Source: Deltaproteobacteria bacterium (GTDB taxonomy: Bacteria; Desulfobacterota; Desulfarculia; Adiutricales; Adiutricaceae). From it: 50,212 nucleotides of DNA. Shown here piece by piece: positions 31,493 to 40,397 of this stretch (position 1 is the stretch's first letter; each line of letters starts with the position of its first letter). The stretch covers positions 1 to 50,212 of the forward strand of contig JAISFS010000237.1 in assembly GCA_031263485.1 (NCBI GenBank). Reading direction: 5' to 3'. The notes beneath the pieces were generated by a model. The model was not told where the DNA came from. It was given only the letters and a program-made list of their open reading frames with translations, and searched no databases. Position numbers and translations under genes: made by a program.

Positions 31493-32593
31493 TTACAGGG
31501 AAGCCCCCGCGCCGTGCTGGTGGTTGAGGATGGTGTAGACGTCGTCCGCGGGCAGCCTGGATATGGTGATGATATTCTCTATGGAGAGACCGGCCCGGTG
31601 CAGGTCCAGCACCAGATCCATGCGCAGCTGTGCCTCGCGCTCGTCGGCGGCGGCGTCCCTGATGCCTTTCAGGATGCGCTCGGCGTTCTGGAGATCCATG
31701 TCCGCCATGTAGGCGGCGACGGAACGGACGTCTGGGTTTTCGAGAATCCTTGGTAGCTCGTAGAATGCCAATTTCAACTCCTCCCGTCGGTCGCAGAGGC
31801 TTTCGATCTGCCCCATCCGGTCTTCGAGGTGGGCGTTAGCGATGAAGAAGGCGAGGTCGTCGGCGGGGGAAGGGCCGTCCGGTCCGGCGTGCCTTATCCC
31901 GCTCGCGGATGGGATCTCCAGGATCGCGTACGAGTCGGATCCGGGGAAATTCATGCCGTCTCGGCTCCGCAGGGTGAATATCCTCAACGGGAACCCGCCG
32001 CCGGCGGGAACCAGCTGGAAGCCGGTTATCAGGAAAAGGTGGAATCCTGGCGGCTTGGATCGGCGCGCGGCGCGTTGTGCCTGCATGCTGAAGACGGCGG
32101 ACGACAGTGCCTTGAAGCGGGACATGAGGGACGCGTGGCCGTTGCGGTGGCCGTCGCCCGGCATGGGCTCGCGCTGCACGGAGATGGCCACGTGGCTGTC
32201 GTCGGCCAGCCGGAAATGAAGATCGGAAACGGGCCTTATGCCCTTGAGGGAGTATATCGCCGCGGCCTCGCCCGCGCTGGACAGGAGACGAGGCAACTCG
32301 GAGAGCCTCCGCAGATCGTCGGCGAGCGACGGGCCTTCGCATCTGGCTTCGCTTCCGCGGCACGTCCACTCCGCCGGAACGACGGTGTCCAGGACGAACC
32401 TCCGGAAAGTCTTGAGCTTTTCCGAGGTCATCAGCCGCTTGAAGACGGCTTCGTGGTATACGGGAAGCGAGCGCGTACGGGGGGCGTCGGAGGTGTGTGC
32501 TTGTCTGGCCGTGGGGTGCCGTCCTTCACTGGCCCGCCGGAAAGGCTTGGCGGCGGTCAAGGTTTGTCTTCGGGTGGAGTTGCGTTTTCGCAA
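31493..32593 (-). CDS. Rpn/YhgA-like PD-(D/E)XK nuclease-family protein, diverged
   Basis: The 366-residue frame starts with a TTG; about 45 N-terminal residues look non-conserved, so the true start may be later. From VYHEAVFKRLMTSE onward the layout recalls Rpn/YhgA or PD-(D/E)XK transposase-like proteins. A strand LHFRLADDSHVAISVQREP lies where the nuclease D...EXQ core is expected, followed by MSRFKALSSAVFSMQ. A C-terminal helix pair AGLSIENIITISRLPADDVYTIL is typical of the family tail. Rpn proteins promote RecA-independent recombination. Whether all catalytic residues remain is not certain. Confidence 0.55.
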   Translation of the reverse strand: MRKRNSTRRQTLTAAKPFRRASEGRHPTARQAHTSDAPRTRSLPVYHEAVFKRLMTSEKLKTFRRFVLDTVVPAEWTCRGSEARCEGPSLADDLRRLSELPRLLSSAGEAAAIYSLKGIRPVSDLHFRLADDSHVAISVQREPMPGDGHRNGHASLMSRFKALSSAVFSMQAQRAARRSKPPGFHLFLITGFQLVPAGGGFPLRIFTLRSRDGMNFPGSDSYAILEIPSASGIRHAGPDGPSPADDLAFFIANAHLEDRMGQIESLCDRREELKLAFYELPRILENPDVRSVAAYMADMDLQNAERILKGIRDAAADEREAQLRMDLVLDLHRAGLSIENIITISRLPADDVYTILNHQHGAGASL

Positions 32594-32702
32594 GCGTGCT
32601 GTGGCCCGATCGGGCCCGATGTTTGGGGGGGCGGATCCGGGACGTCCCGCGCAACCGCCATCCGCGGCGGCGCGGGCGCTGAAAGGGCGGCTGTGTGAGT
32701 TT

Positions 32703-32731
32703 TATATAGTCTCTCGCCTGGTCTTTGTCAA
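32703..32731 (-). promoter_or_regulatory. Sigma-70 promoter for the Rpn-like gene
   Basis: On the minus strand, TTGACA-N17-TATATA. The predicted start is about 100 bp upstream of the TTG codon. Confidence 0.7.
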
Positions 32732-33992
32732 CAGCCGCCATGGCGCGCGGCCGTGCGTCCGCGGCGCGTCGTTCCGCTCATTTGCTGAGATATAAGCGTA
32801 ACTTGCGGTCCTCTGGCTAGAGCTTTGCTCAAGATTGTTGCAAATGTCAACAAGATAAGCATTGTTATGTCTTTTGGTCATAATTTGCGTCTCGCGGAGT
32901 TCCTTCGGGATCCTCTCCGGCGTAGGCGGGGCCTTGCCTTGGGGTCGATCGCCCCTGTCGGGTCCTGACGGCACCGCCCCTTTCCCGAGGGGGCTTCCCG
33001 GCGGTGGCCCGTTCTAGATGTAGTGGACTCGGCCGCCCCGGATTTCCCGACGGATTTTTTCGCCGGATGCCTAAGTCCTGTCGGGCTTTCGTAATCGCTC
33101 GGCGGAATCACGCAAGCCCTTGTGCGACCGTCAAGAATGTAGAGAGCCGAGGATTCCAGGCGCGGCTCTCGTCCCCGTCGGCGATGTCGACGCGAAGCGC
33201 GTTTTGAAGTGATATTGCTTGTTTCATAAGCTTCGACATGCCGACTCCGTCCGCCGACGCGAGTGAGGGTTGGCGCGCCGTGGCGCAGCCTGTCGCATGA
33301 TTTTTCCCGCGGGCGCACGATTTTTCCCCATCCGCGCGCGGCAGGCGCCATGAACGTCCGTGCAGTCACGCGATCTCAAGCGACAGGCGCGTTTTGCGCG
33401 TCTGTCTGCCGCCGCGCCGGCATGGGCGACGGAAGTTTTCACGCGTTCACTCTCGCTCATTTTTCCGTGTGCGGCTACAGGTCCAGCAACTGGCGGCGGA
33501 ACGCGCCCGTTCGCCCTAAGCCTTGGGGGGCGTCCGATATTCCGGCGCGGAGGCATCGAGGCTTGCGCCATAGGCGTCTTGCGGCGCCTATGGCGCGCCT
33601 TGCGATGCCGCGCGATGCCCGTGCGACGCCGTGCGGGTCGCAGGATCTTCGCCTTGGCGGCGCCGTCGGCGCCGCGTTCCCCGGATTCTTTCCGTTTGCG
33701 GTCCCAGATATTGGTCTGGGTATCAACAGAACTTGAGATTCATGGCGCCGGAGTCCGGTTGCCGCCCTCGGGGCGATCGCCTGGCGCCTTCAGGCCTCGA
33801 GGGTACCGCCGCCCCGTTGTGAAGACGATCCTTCCCGTTGCCGTCCCTGCCGCCTAACCGTCGTTGGCCGGGGAATGATTCCGACGGGAATCGCGGTGAC
33901 TTTCCGGCGGGTTACTGACGAAAGGCGCCGAATATTTTTGCGCGTCTTCAAGGCGCCGTCGCGCCGGGCCCCGGGCTCGGCCGTCCGCCGCG
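32732..33992. other. Intergenic with no recognised gene
   Basis: The first part (32800-32890) is AT-richer than its surroundings. Two short repeats of GATTTTTCCC occur at about 33299 and 33319. No conserved frame or RNA gene is seen. Confidence 0.4.
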
Positions 33993-34673
33993 CTACCCTT
34001 TTTTCACCAGGATGCAGGAGCCTTCCATGAAAACGGTCAGATCGGTCATGTCCGCCATCGCTCGCACGTCGTTGTGGAAGACGGGATCGGGGGAAAGCGG
34101 CAGCATTCGCCTCTGCGGATCGAACGTGGTGGTCTTGCCGTTGCCCGTCATGTACTCGGCCACCTTCAGGAGCACCCTCGCCGGCGGCGAGTCCAGCCCC
34201 GCAGAGAACATCGGCGCCAGCGGCTGGAAGGATGTGTGGATGTCCTCCACGATGTAGACGCCGCCCTTGGGCATGGCGGGATAAAGCACGAACAGGGACC
34301 TCAGCTGATCAGGCCACCAGTGGGAAGCGTCGTCTATGATCACCCGCGCCTCCAGCTCCCTCAGCGTCTCCACGAAGGCCGTCTTTGACAGGTCCCCCAG
34401 CACCGTCTCGATTCTCCCGCCGGCCATGGCCTTCGTTTCCGGCTCCACGTCGACGCCGACTATCCTCGCCTTGGGGAAATACTCCTCCCAGGTCCTGAGG
34501 CTCGCCCCCCTGTAGATGCCCAGTTCCAGAAGCGTGAACTCCTCGTCCCTGAGGGGGCTCAGGAAGAACTCGTACTTGCGGAGGTAGTCGTGGCCCCCGG
34601 GACCTTCGGCGCTCTTGTCCGTGCCGTGCTTCCGTCCGATCCCCTCCAACAAGGGGGAATTGAGCATTGTCAT
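33993..34673 (-). CDS. SAM-dependent O-methyltransferase-like protein
   Basis: The 226-residue protein has GRKHGTDKS near the start, YEFFLSPLRDEEFTLLELGIYRG with motif I, then IVGVDVEPET, and an acidic DDASHWWPDQL segment. This pattern is like that of macrolide or sugar O-methyltransferases of the TylE/MycE type. I chose the ATG at 34673, after AAAGGACACC, rather than the in-frame GTG at 34700. The substrate is unknown; a surface sugar would suit the methyltransferase and glycan genes elsewhere in the window. Confidence 0.7.
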   Translation of the reverse strand: MTMLNSPLLEGIGRKHGTDKSAEGPGGHDYLRKYEFFLSPLRDEEFTLLELGIYRGASLRTWEEYFPKARIVGVDVEPETKAMAGGRIETVLGDLSKTAFVETLRELEARVIIDDASHWWPDQLRSLFVLYPAMPKGGVYIVEDIHTSFQPLAPMFSAGLDSPPARVLLKVAEYMTGNGKTTTFDPQRRMLPLSPDPVFHNDVRAMADMTDLTVFMEGSCILVKKG

Positions 34674-34886
34674 GGTGTCCTTTCCGTATTTCGGGCTCAC
34701 GCGTCTGAGCGCCCGAGCGCCTTGAGCGGGCAGCCGCGTGTCATCCCGCCGGCGCCCCTCGGACGATGCACTCCGTCTGCGACGTTACGGCTCGACAGAG
34801 TCTCCAGGGTCCGCCGCGCCTTCCCGTCTCTGCCTTCCGCGTCCGGCCTTCAGCCTTCAGCTTCGTCCTCGCGCCTTCCGCCGCAG

Positions 34887-35735
34887 TCATCTGGGCCGTG
34901 TTTCGCGGTTGTGGGGGTCCAGGGCTTCCCTGAGCCCTTCGCCTAACAGGTTGTAGCTCAGGACGGTGACCAGGATCGCGAGGCCGGGATACAGGCTCAG
35001 CCACCAGGCCTGCTGGAGGTAGTCCTTTCCTAACGTGAGCATGGCGCCCCAGGTCGGGGTGGGCGGCTGAACGCCCAGTCCCAGGAATGACAGCGCGCTC
35101 TCGGTGAGGATGGCCCCTGCCACGCCCAGCGTGGCCGTGACCAGGACGGGGCCCATGGCGTTGGGGAGCAGATGCACCAGGATGATGCGCAGGCCGCCCG
35201 CTCCCAGCGCCCGGGCGGCGAGCGCGAAGTCGCGGTTCTTGAGGCTCATGAGCTCGGCGCGCACCAGCCTGGCGACGCCCATCCAGCCCGTGAGCCCGAT
35301 GACGATCATGACGTTCCAGATGGAGGGCTCCAGGACGGCTATGACCGCCAGGATGAGGAACATGCTCGGGAAGCACAGCATGAGGTCAACGAAGCGCATG
35401 ATGATGCCGTCCGCGAGTCCTCCGTGGTAGCCCGCGAGAGCCCCCAGGGCGAGACCTATCACGGTGGCTATGCCCACCGCCACGAAGCCCACCTTGAGGC
35501 TCACCCGCGAGCCCCAGATGAGCCGCGACAGCACGTCGCGGCCCAGCGAGTCGGTGCCCAGGACGTGGCCAGCGGTGCCGGGGGGCGCCAGGCGAGCCCG
35601 CACGTGCACCTCGTCGGGGTCGAAGGGCGCCAGGACCGGGGCGAGCCAGGAGACGGCGAACAGGGTGAGGACCACCAGGCCCCCCGCGGCCGCCAGGCGG
35701 TTCCGCCAGAGGAGTCTCAATGCGTCTTTCAGCAT
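34887..35735 (-). CDS. ABC transporter permease, DppC/OppC/NikC type
   Basis: The 282-residue inner-membrane protein has an N-terminal helix (15-38), the OppC_N-type segment HVLGTDSLGRDVLSRLIWGSR, and a BPD_transp_1 domain. The EAA loop that contacts the ATPase is RAELMSLKNRDFALAARALGAG. AAAGGGGGA precedes the ATG, and the gene starts 15 bases after the DppB-type stop. No ATPase or binding-protein gene is adjacent. The substrate may be peptides or nickel. Confidence 0.88.
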   Translation of the reverse strand: MLKDALRLLWRNRLAAAGGLVVLTLFAVSWLAPVLAPFDPDEVHVRARLAPPGTAGHVLGTDSLGRDVLSRLIWGSRVSLKVGFVAVGIATVIGLALGALAGYHGGLADGIIMRFVDLMLCFPSMFLILAVIAVLEPSIWNVMIVIGLTGWMGVARLVRAELMSLKNRDFALAARALGAGGLRIILVHLLPNAMGPVLVTATLGVAGAILTESALSFLGLGVQPPTPTWGAMLTLGKDYLQQAWWLSLYPGLAILVTVLSYNLLGEGLREALDPHNRETRPR

Positions 35736-35750
35736 GGCGCCCGTCCCCCT

Positions 35751-36734
35751 TTACTTGAAGGCCGCGTCGCGGACGCGCGGGTCGGCGGCGGCGTAGCCCA
35801 GATCGGCCAGGAGGTTCCCCAGGAGCGTGAGTACCGCCCCCATCACCAGCCCCCCCATCACCACCGGGTAGTCGCGGCTCATGACCGCGGTGTAGAAGAG
35901 CTGGCCCAGCCCGGGTATGGCGTAGATGGACTCCATGATGACCGAGCCCCCCACGAGCCCCGGCACCGAGAGCCCCAGGATCGTGATGACCGGGATGAGG
36001 GCGTTCCTCAGGGCGTGCTTCCAGATGACGATCCTCTCCGGGAGCCCCTTGGCCCTGGCCGTTGTGAGGAAGTCCTGACGGATTATCTCGAGCATGTTTG
36101 ACCTGAGGTACCGGGACAGCCCCGCCAGCCCGCCCAGGGAAGAGATGACTACGGGCATGGCCAGGTGCGAGGCGAGATCGCAGATCTTCCCCCAGGACGT
36201 CATGTCGCCGTGGTTGATGGAGGTGAGCCCCGAGATGGGAAGCCAGCCCAGCCGCACGCCGAAGAGGTACATGCCCAGGAGCGCCAGCCAGAAGGACGGC
36301 GCCGCGAAGCAGACGAAGACGAAGACCGTGGACATCTTGTCGAAGATTCCCCCCGCCCGGACGGCGGCCCACAGCCCCAGCGGAAGCGAGAGGGCGAGGA
36401 TGATGGCCATGGAGAAGACGTTCAGGGCCAGGGTCACGGGCAGGCGCTCGACTATCTTGTCGCGCACGAGCCGCCTGTCCGGCGCGAAGGAGCGCCCGAG
36501 ATCCATCCGCGCCAGGCTCTTCAGCCAGTTCCAGTACTGGACGTGGATCGGCTTGTCCAGCCCGTAGAGTTCCCTGAGCCTGGCCCTCGCCGTCTGGCTG
36601 GCCTTGGGGTTCATGTCCAGGACGTAGTTGGTGGGGTCGCCCGGGGCCAGGTGCATTACCGCGAAGCTTATCACGGTGATGCCGAGGAGAGTGGGGAACA
36701 TCATCAGGATCCGCTTGAACGTGTACTTGAGCAT
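35751..36734 (-). CDS. ABC transporter permease, DppB/OppB/NikB type
   Basis: The 327-residue permease starts MLKYTFKRILMMFPTLLGITVISFAVMHLAPGDP, in which the residues ahead of GDP form the first helix. It ends with a BPD_transp_1 domain whose EAA loop is RSNMLEIIRQDFLTTARAKGLPE. I chose the ATG at 36734 with AGGAGGGAG upstream; the frame is open a further 63 bases. With the next gene it would form the membrane channel of a peptide or nickel importer. The nickel option is noted because a Ni-dependent CO dehydrogenase lies at 47732-49645; this is only a guess. Confidence 0.88.
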   Translation of the reverse strand: MLKYTFKRILMMFPTLLGITVISFAVMHLAPGDPTNYVLDMNPKASQTARARLRELYGLDKPIHVQYWNWLKSLARMDLGRSFAPDRRLVRDKIVERLPVTLALNVFSMAIILALSLPLGLWAAVRAGGIFDKMSTVFVFVCFAAPSFWLALLGMYLFGVRLGWLPISGLTSINHGDMTSWGKICDLASHLAMPVVISSLGGLAGLSRYLRSNMLEIIRQDFLTTARAKGLPERIVIWKHALRNALIPVITILGLSVPGLVGGSVIMESIYAIPGLGQLFYTAVMSRDYPVVMGGLVMGAVLTLLGNLLADLGYAAADPRVRDAAFK

Positions 36735-37994
36735 CCTCTCGCTCCCTCCTAGGTTCCCGTTTCCCGGGCCGGACGGCGCCCTCAGGGTCTCCGCCACTGG
36801 CGGGATCGGCTTTGCCTTTCAGGGCATTATCGGCCCGCTTCCGGTATCCGGACGGGGCATGATAGCATGTTCCGACCGGGTCGCGGGGTCGTAGGCTTCG
36901 GCGTGGTAACGTGCGCCGGCCCGCCTGCGGTCCCCGCCGGCCCCTGGGCGCCGGGATGCGGCCGCGAGGCCTTCCGGAGCGTCATGCAAGGCCCTTTTTG
37001 TTCCGTCCGGACCTTCGGGGGTGCGGAGGATGTCCCAATATGCTTTAATGGGCGCAGGAGTTTCAAGGCGGTCCCTGTGCGTTCTCCGGTGACCCGAAGG
37101 CGGGCTTCCGGGCGGCGCGTTCCTGAACCCGGGGGCTTTGGGTGCCGAGGGTTTCGGGACCGAGTGGTTCCCTGCGTAATCGGGCATGAAGTTTTTCAGA
37201 ATACGGAAGGGCGTCGGGAAACCGGGGGCTTGAGGCTTTCATGGCCTTTCGGGCCAGAGGCTTTCCGGCCCAGGCGCGGGCGTTTCGGGCCAATGGCTTT
37301 CCTGCCCAAGCGCTTGAGGGCCAAGGGGCTTTCAGGCCAAGAACTTTCGCGCGTGCAGTTGCAGTAGGTGTGGCTGAAGAAGGTTTCGGCCTGGGCGGGT
37401 TGGCGGGTCGAGCGGGCCGGACTGTTTCCGAGGTGCAAGGCAGCCGCCCCGGGTGATCGCGATCCGGTTGAGGCGCCTTGGACTAGTCGCCGTATGCCGC
37501 GGGGGCCCGTTATCGGGTCTTCCGGGACGTCCGCGGGACACGTCCGCCGGGGCGTCTGGCCTCTTGTCGCCCGGCGGTCGCCGGTGGGCTTTTCAGGCTT
37601 CTCCCAGGGCATGGCCTGGAGGCCGATGCCTCTGATTTTGCCAGGCTCCCCGGACGGTCTCCAGGCGCCCCGGACATGCCCGCCCGCTTCCCGGCACGTC
37701 GGGCCGCTTCGGTCATCGATTGCTCACTCCGCAAGCCGCACCCGCACCCGGCGGGCCGCGCCCCGGGCGCGTCCGGACGGGGTCGGGGGCTGACGATCCC
37801 TTCCGCCCCTTGACAGGAGGGCAGGAATGTTTAGCTTTACAGCGTAGGCGCAAACCCTCAGAGATATCTGGGTGCGGACGCCTTCCGAGGCCCGGAACGT
37901 CAGGCGCAAGCCTGCCCGGGCGCACAAGAGCCAAGGGAAGGGCTCCCGGGGAGCCCGGACATCATAATAAAACCCGAGTTCGGAGGAAAAGTCT
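36735..37994. other. Intergenic between dppB-like and hsp20 genes
   Basis: No conserved frame is seen. Bases 37237-37345 hold degenerate repeats of GGCTTTCCGGCCCA type. A TTGACA at 37810 has no good -10 partner at 16-18 bp, so I do not call a promoter there. Confidence 0.4.
37237..37345. repeat. Degenerate GGCTTTCNGGCC-type tandem repeats
   Basis: About five imperfect units built on GGCTTTC or GCGTTTC followed by GGCC or TGCC recur every 20-25 bases. Confidence 0.6.
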
Positions 37995-38459
37995 ATGACC
38001 TTTTTGAGAAGAGTCCACGGTCAGGCCCTTTTGGACTTCCTGGAGTTCAACCGGATGCGCAACCAGATGGAGCACGCCTGGAAGGCCCTGCGCGGAGGGG
38101 TGGACAGGATAAGGGACAGCTACTCGGCGGGGGTCTTCCCCCTCATCAACGTCACCGAGGACGACGACTCGATCACTTTAACCGCGGAGCTGCCGGGCGT
38201 CAAGGTCGAGGACCTCGAGCTCTCCATCAAGAGCGACACCTTGACCCTCAAGGGCGAGAAGAAGATAGACGAGAGGCCCAAGGAGGCCAACTTCTTCCGC
38301 AAGGAGAGGGTGGTGGGCACCTTCTCGAGGAGCCTCTCGCTCCCCGTGCGCATCGATCCCGACAAGTCGACCGCCCTGCTCAAGAACGGCATCCTGACGG
38401 TGGCGTTGCCCAAGTCGGCGGAGGCCAGGGCCCACCAGGTTTCCGTGAAGTCGGAGTAA
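37995..38459 (+). CDS. Small heat-shock protein, Hsp20 family (first of pair)
   Basis: The 154-residue protein has an alpha-crystallin domain from about 50 to 140: INVTEDDDSITLTAELPGVKVEDLEL, a FFRKERVVGTFSRSLSLP segment, and the closing KNGILTVALPK (the conserved A-x-x-x-n-G-v-L element). It should hold unfolding proteins in the cytoplasm. GGAGGAAAAG precedes ATG. A second Hsp20 gene follows after 57 bp on the same strand. No CIRCE element is seen. Confidence 0.92.
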   Translation: MTFLRRVHGQALLDFLEFNRMRNQMEHAWKALRGGVDRIRDSYSAGVFPLINVTEDDDSITLTAELPGVKVEDLELSIKSDTLTLKGEKKIDERPKEANFFRKERVVGTFSRSLSLPVRIDPDKSTALLKNGILTVALPKSAEARAHQVSVKSE

Positions 38460-38516
38460 CCGTCCCCGGCCCTGACAGCGGCAACGCATGAAGACCACCC
38501 AAAGGAGAGAAGCGAA

Positions 38517-38927
38517 ATGGCAGACTCTGACGACAAGACCATCAACGTGCAGGACAAGACTCACGTGGACACCGGCGGGGCCGAGAGCATGAGCGGCGGG
38601 CCGCTCTTCTACCCCCCGATGGACATCTGGGAGGACGACGCGGGCATCCACATCGAGGCCGAGATGCCGGGCGTCGAGGTCTCCGGGCTCTCCGTGGACC
38701 TCAAGGAGAACACACTCACCATCCTGGGCAAGGTGCCACCCCTCAAGGAGGCCGGCAAACACCTCAAGGAGGAGTTCGAGATCGGCGACTACTACCGCCA
38801 GTTCACGGTCTCCGAGGTGATTGACCAGGAGGGCATCACCGCGAAGATCAAGGACGGGGTGTTGGCCCTCTTCCTGCCCAAGCAGGCCCCGGCCCAGCCC
38901 AGGAAGATCCAGGTGGCCTCCGAGTAG
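38517..38927 (+). CDS. Small heat-shock protein, Hsp20 family (second of pair)
   Basis: The 136-residue partner has MDIWEDDAGIHIEAEMPGVEVSGL, then FEIGDYYRQFTVSEVID in place of the usual FxRxxxLP, and KDGVLALFLPKQ. Two diverged Hsp20 genes in tandem are common in delta-proteobacteria and may form mixed oligomers. AAAGGAGAGAAG precedes ATG; this purine-rich site is complementary to CU repeats. Confidence 0.92.
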   Translation: MADSDDKTINVQDKTHVDTGGAESMSGGPLFYPPMDIWEDDAGIHIEAEMPGVEVSGLSVDLKENTLTILGKVPPLKEAGKHLKEEFEIGDYYRQFTVSEVIDQEGITAKIKDGVLALFLPKQAPAQPRKIQVASE

Positions 38928-39130
38928 GGGGCCCAGGTCCGATGCCCGGCGCCGAGGGGTCCGCCTCCCGGCGGTAGCGCCCCAGCGCCGGGGTCGTCCG
39001 GTCATGCGTGCAGCGGCGTTGTTGCCGGTGCCGTCAGGCAAGTCCCGGCGTGCGGCGCGTCCGGCTCAGGTCCGACAGGCTTGCGGGGCCGAGGACGCGA
39101 TTCACGCCTGATCCGCGGAACGCGCACAGG

Positions 39131-39195
39131 AAAAAAAAGGGCCCCGGCGGTTCGCGGGCGGCAAACAAGCCAGCGGACCGCCGGGGCATTTTCTC
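39131..39195. terminator. Bidirectional terminator between hsp20 pair and trmJ
   Basis: GCCCCGGCGGT and its exact complement (39141-39151, 39177-39187) form an 11-bp stem. ATTTTCTC follows on the plus strand and, on the minus strand, CCTTTTTTTT. It can serve both converging units. Confidence 0.8.
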
Positions 39196-39271
39196 GTCTC
39201 GGAACCGTTCCGGGACGGCGAGACATGTCGCTCGTTTCCGGATCCCCGGGTCAGCGCCCGGTTCGGCCCTT

Positions 39272-40387
39272 TCAGCGGTCGCCTTTTCCTGCGGCGTCCG
39301 CGTCGTTTGAAGAGGTTCCGGGCCTGGCTTCCCCTGATCCTTCGTCGCGGGCGGCTTCCGTCCCGAGCTCCGGCGGGTCGGCTTCGCTGGCAGATGAGCT
39401 GTCAGCGTTCGGCGATACGCCGACTTCGCAGACAGACGAGCTGTCACCGCTCGGCGCCGCGCTGACCTTGCCGAGTGGTGATCGGTCAGCGCCCGGCGAC
39501 ACGCTGGCTTCACGGACAGGTGAGGGGGCTGCGGTAGGCGGGGGATCGCCGTCGCCATGCCGGGGGCGGCATCCCTGCGCGCTCTCGGGGAAGGGCGGCC
39601 TGCCGGGCGGGGGGCCGTTTCGGACGGCCCAACGGATCTGGCGGCAGATGCCCTGGACGAGGTCGCACTCGCCGCGGGTGAGTCCGTTGCGGCGCAGGAT
39701 CTTCTTGACGTTCATGAACCAGCGGCCGGGATTCTTTTCCGGCAGGAAGCCTATCTCGTAAAGGGCCAGCTCCAGATCGCGCGTGGCCCTCTCGAAGTCC
39801 TCGGAGGCGGCGGGCTCGATATCCGCAGGCGGCGTGGGCTCTGCGCCCGCCGCGATCAGGATCTCGTAGCCGATTATGAGTACCGATTGGGCGAGGTTCA
39901 GTGAGGAACGCTCCGGCGACTCAGTGGGGATCGTGACCGCGAGCGAGCAGAGCCTCAGGTCCTCGGTACACAGGCCGTCCCGCTCCGTCCCGAAGACCAG
40001 GGCCGCAGGGAACGGGGGGCCGCCTCCGGGGGACGGACGCAGGAGTTCCGGGGCCACGGCCCGGGGCGACAGCGGCACCCCCCTCTGCGAGCCGGCCCGG
40101 GCGGTCGTGCCTACGGTCACGGGGTAAGGCGCCAGGGCCTCGGCAAGTGTCCCGCAGACCTTGGCGGACTTGAGGATGCCCTCCCCGAGGCGGGTGGCCG
40201 CCGCCTCCATGAGCTCCGGGCGGGCGGTGCGCGGCCGCACGAGGACAAGGCGGCCCAGGCCGGTGTTGGCCATGGCGCGGGCGGCGGCTCCGATGTTCTC
40301 GGACTTCTGGGGCTCCACCAGGACCACGTCAATGTGGGACCTGGAGGCGAGGGCGGGGCGGGGGCCCTTCCGTGTCTGGCCTCGCAA
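39272..40387 (-). CDS. trmJ: TrmJ-type tRNA 2'-O-methyltransferase with repeat tail
   Basis: Residues 15-250 form a SPOUT methyltransferase: IDVVLVEPQKSENIGAAARAMAN, then LVFGTERDGL, and SLNLAQSVLII at the knot. TrmJ methylates the ribose at position 32 of several tRNAs. The family usually has about 250 residues; here about 110 Ser/Pro/Asp-rich residues follow, with repeats of the SVSPGADRS/GVSPNADSS kind. The TTG start is 10 bases after the end of the PotD-like gene, so the two are probably co-transcribed. No strong ribosome site is seen. Confidence 0.82.
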   Translation of the reverse strand: MRGQTRKGPRPALASRSHIDVVLVEPQKSENIGAAARAMANTGLGRLVLVRPRTARPELMEAAATRLGEGILKSAKVCGTLAEALAPYPVTVGTTARAGSQRGVPLSPRAVAPELLRPSPGGGPPFPAALVFGTERDGLCTEDLRLCSLAVTIPTESPERSSLNLAQSVLIIGYEILIAAGAEPTPPADIEPAASEDFERATRDLELALYEIGFLPEKNPGRWFMNVKKILRRNGLTRGECDLVQGICRQIRWAVRNGPPPGRPPFPESAQGCRPRHGDGDPPPTAAPSPVREASVSPGADRSPLGKVSAAPSGDSSSVCEVGVSPNADSSSASEADPPELGTEAARDEGSGEARPGTSSNDADAAGKGDR

Positions 40388-40397
40388 GGCGCCGGCG

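Noticed and set aside
37810..37838. TTGACA as promoter of the hsp20 pair
   Set aside because: No acceptable -10 box is found at 16-18 bp, and no CIRCE or sigma-32-like site is seen.
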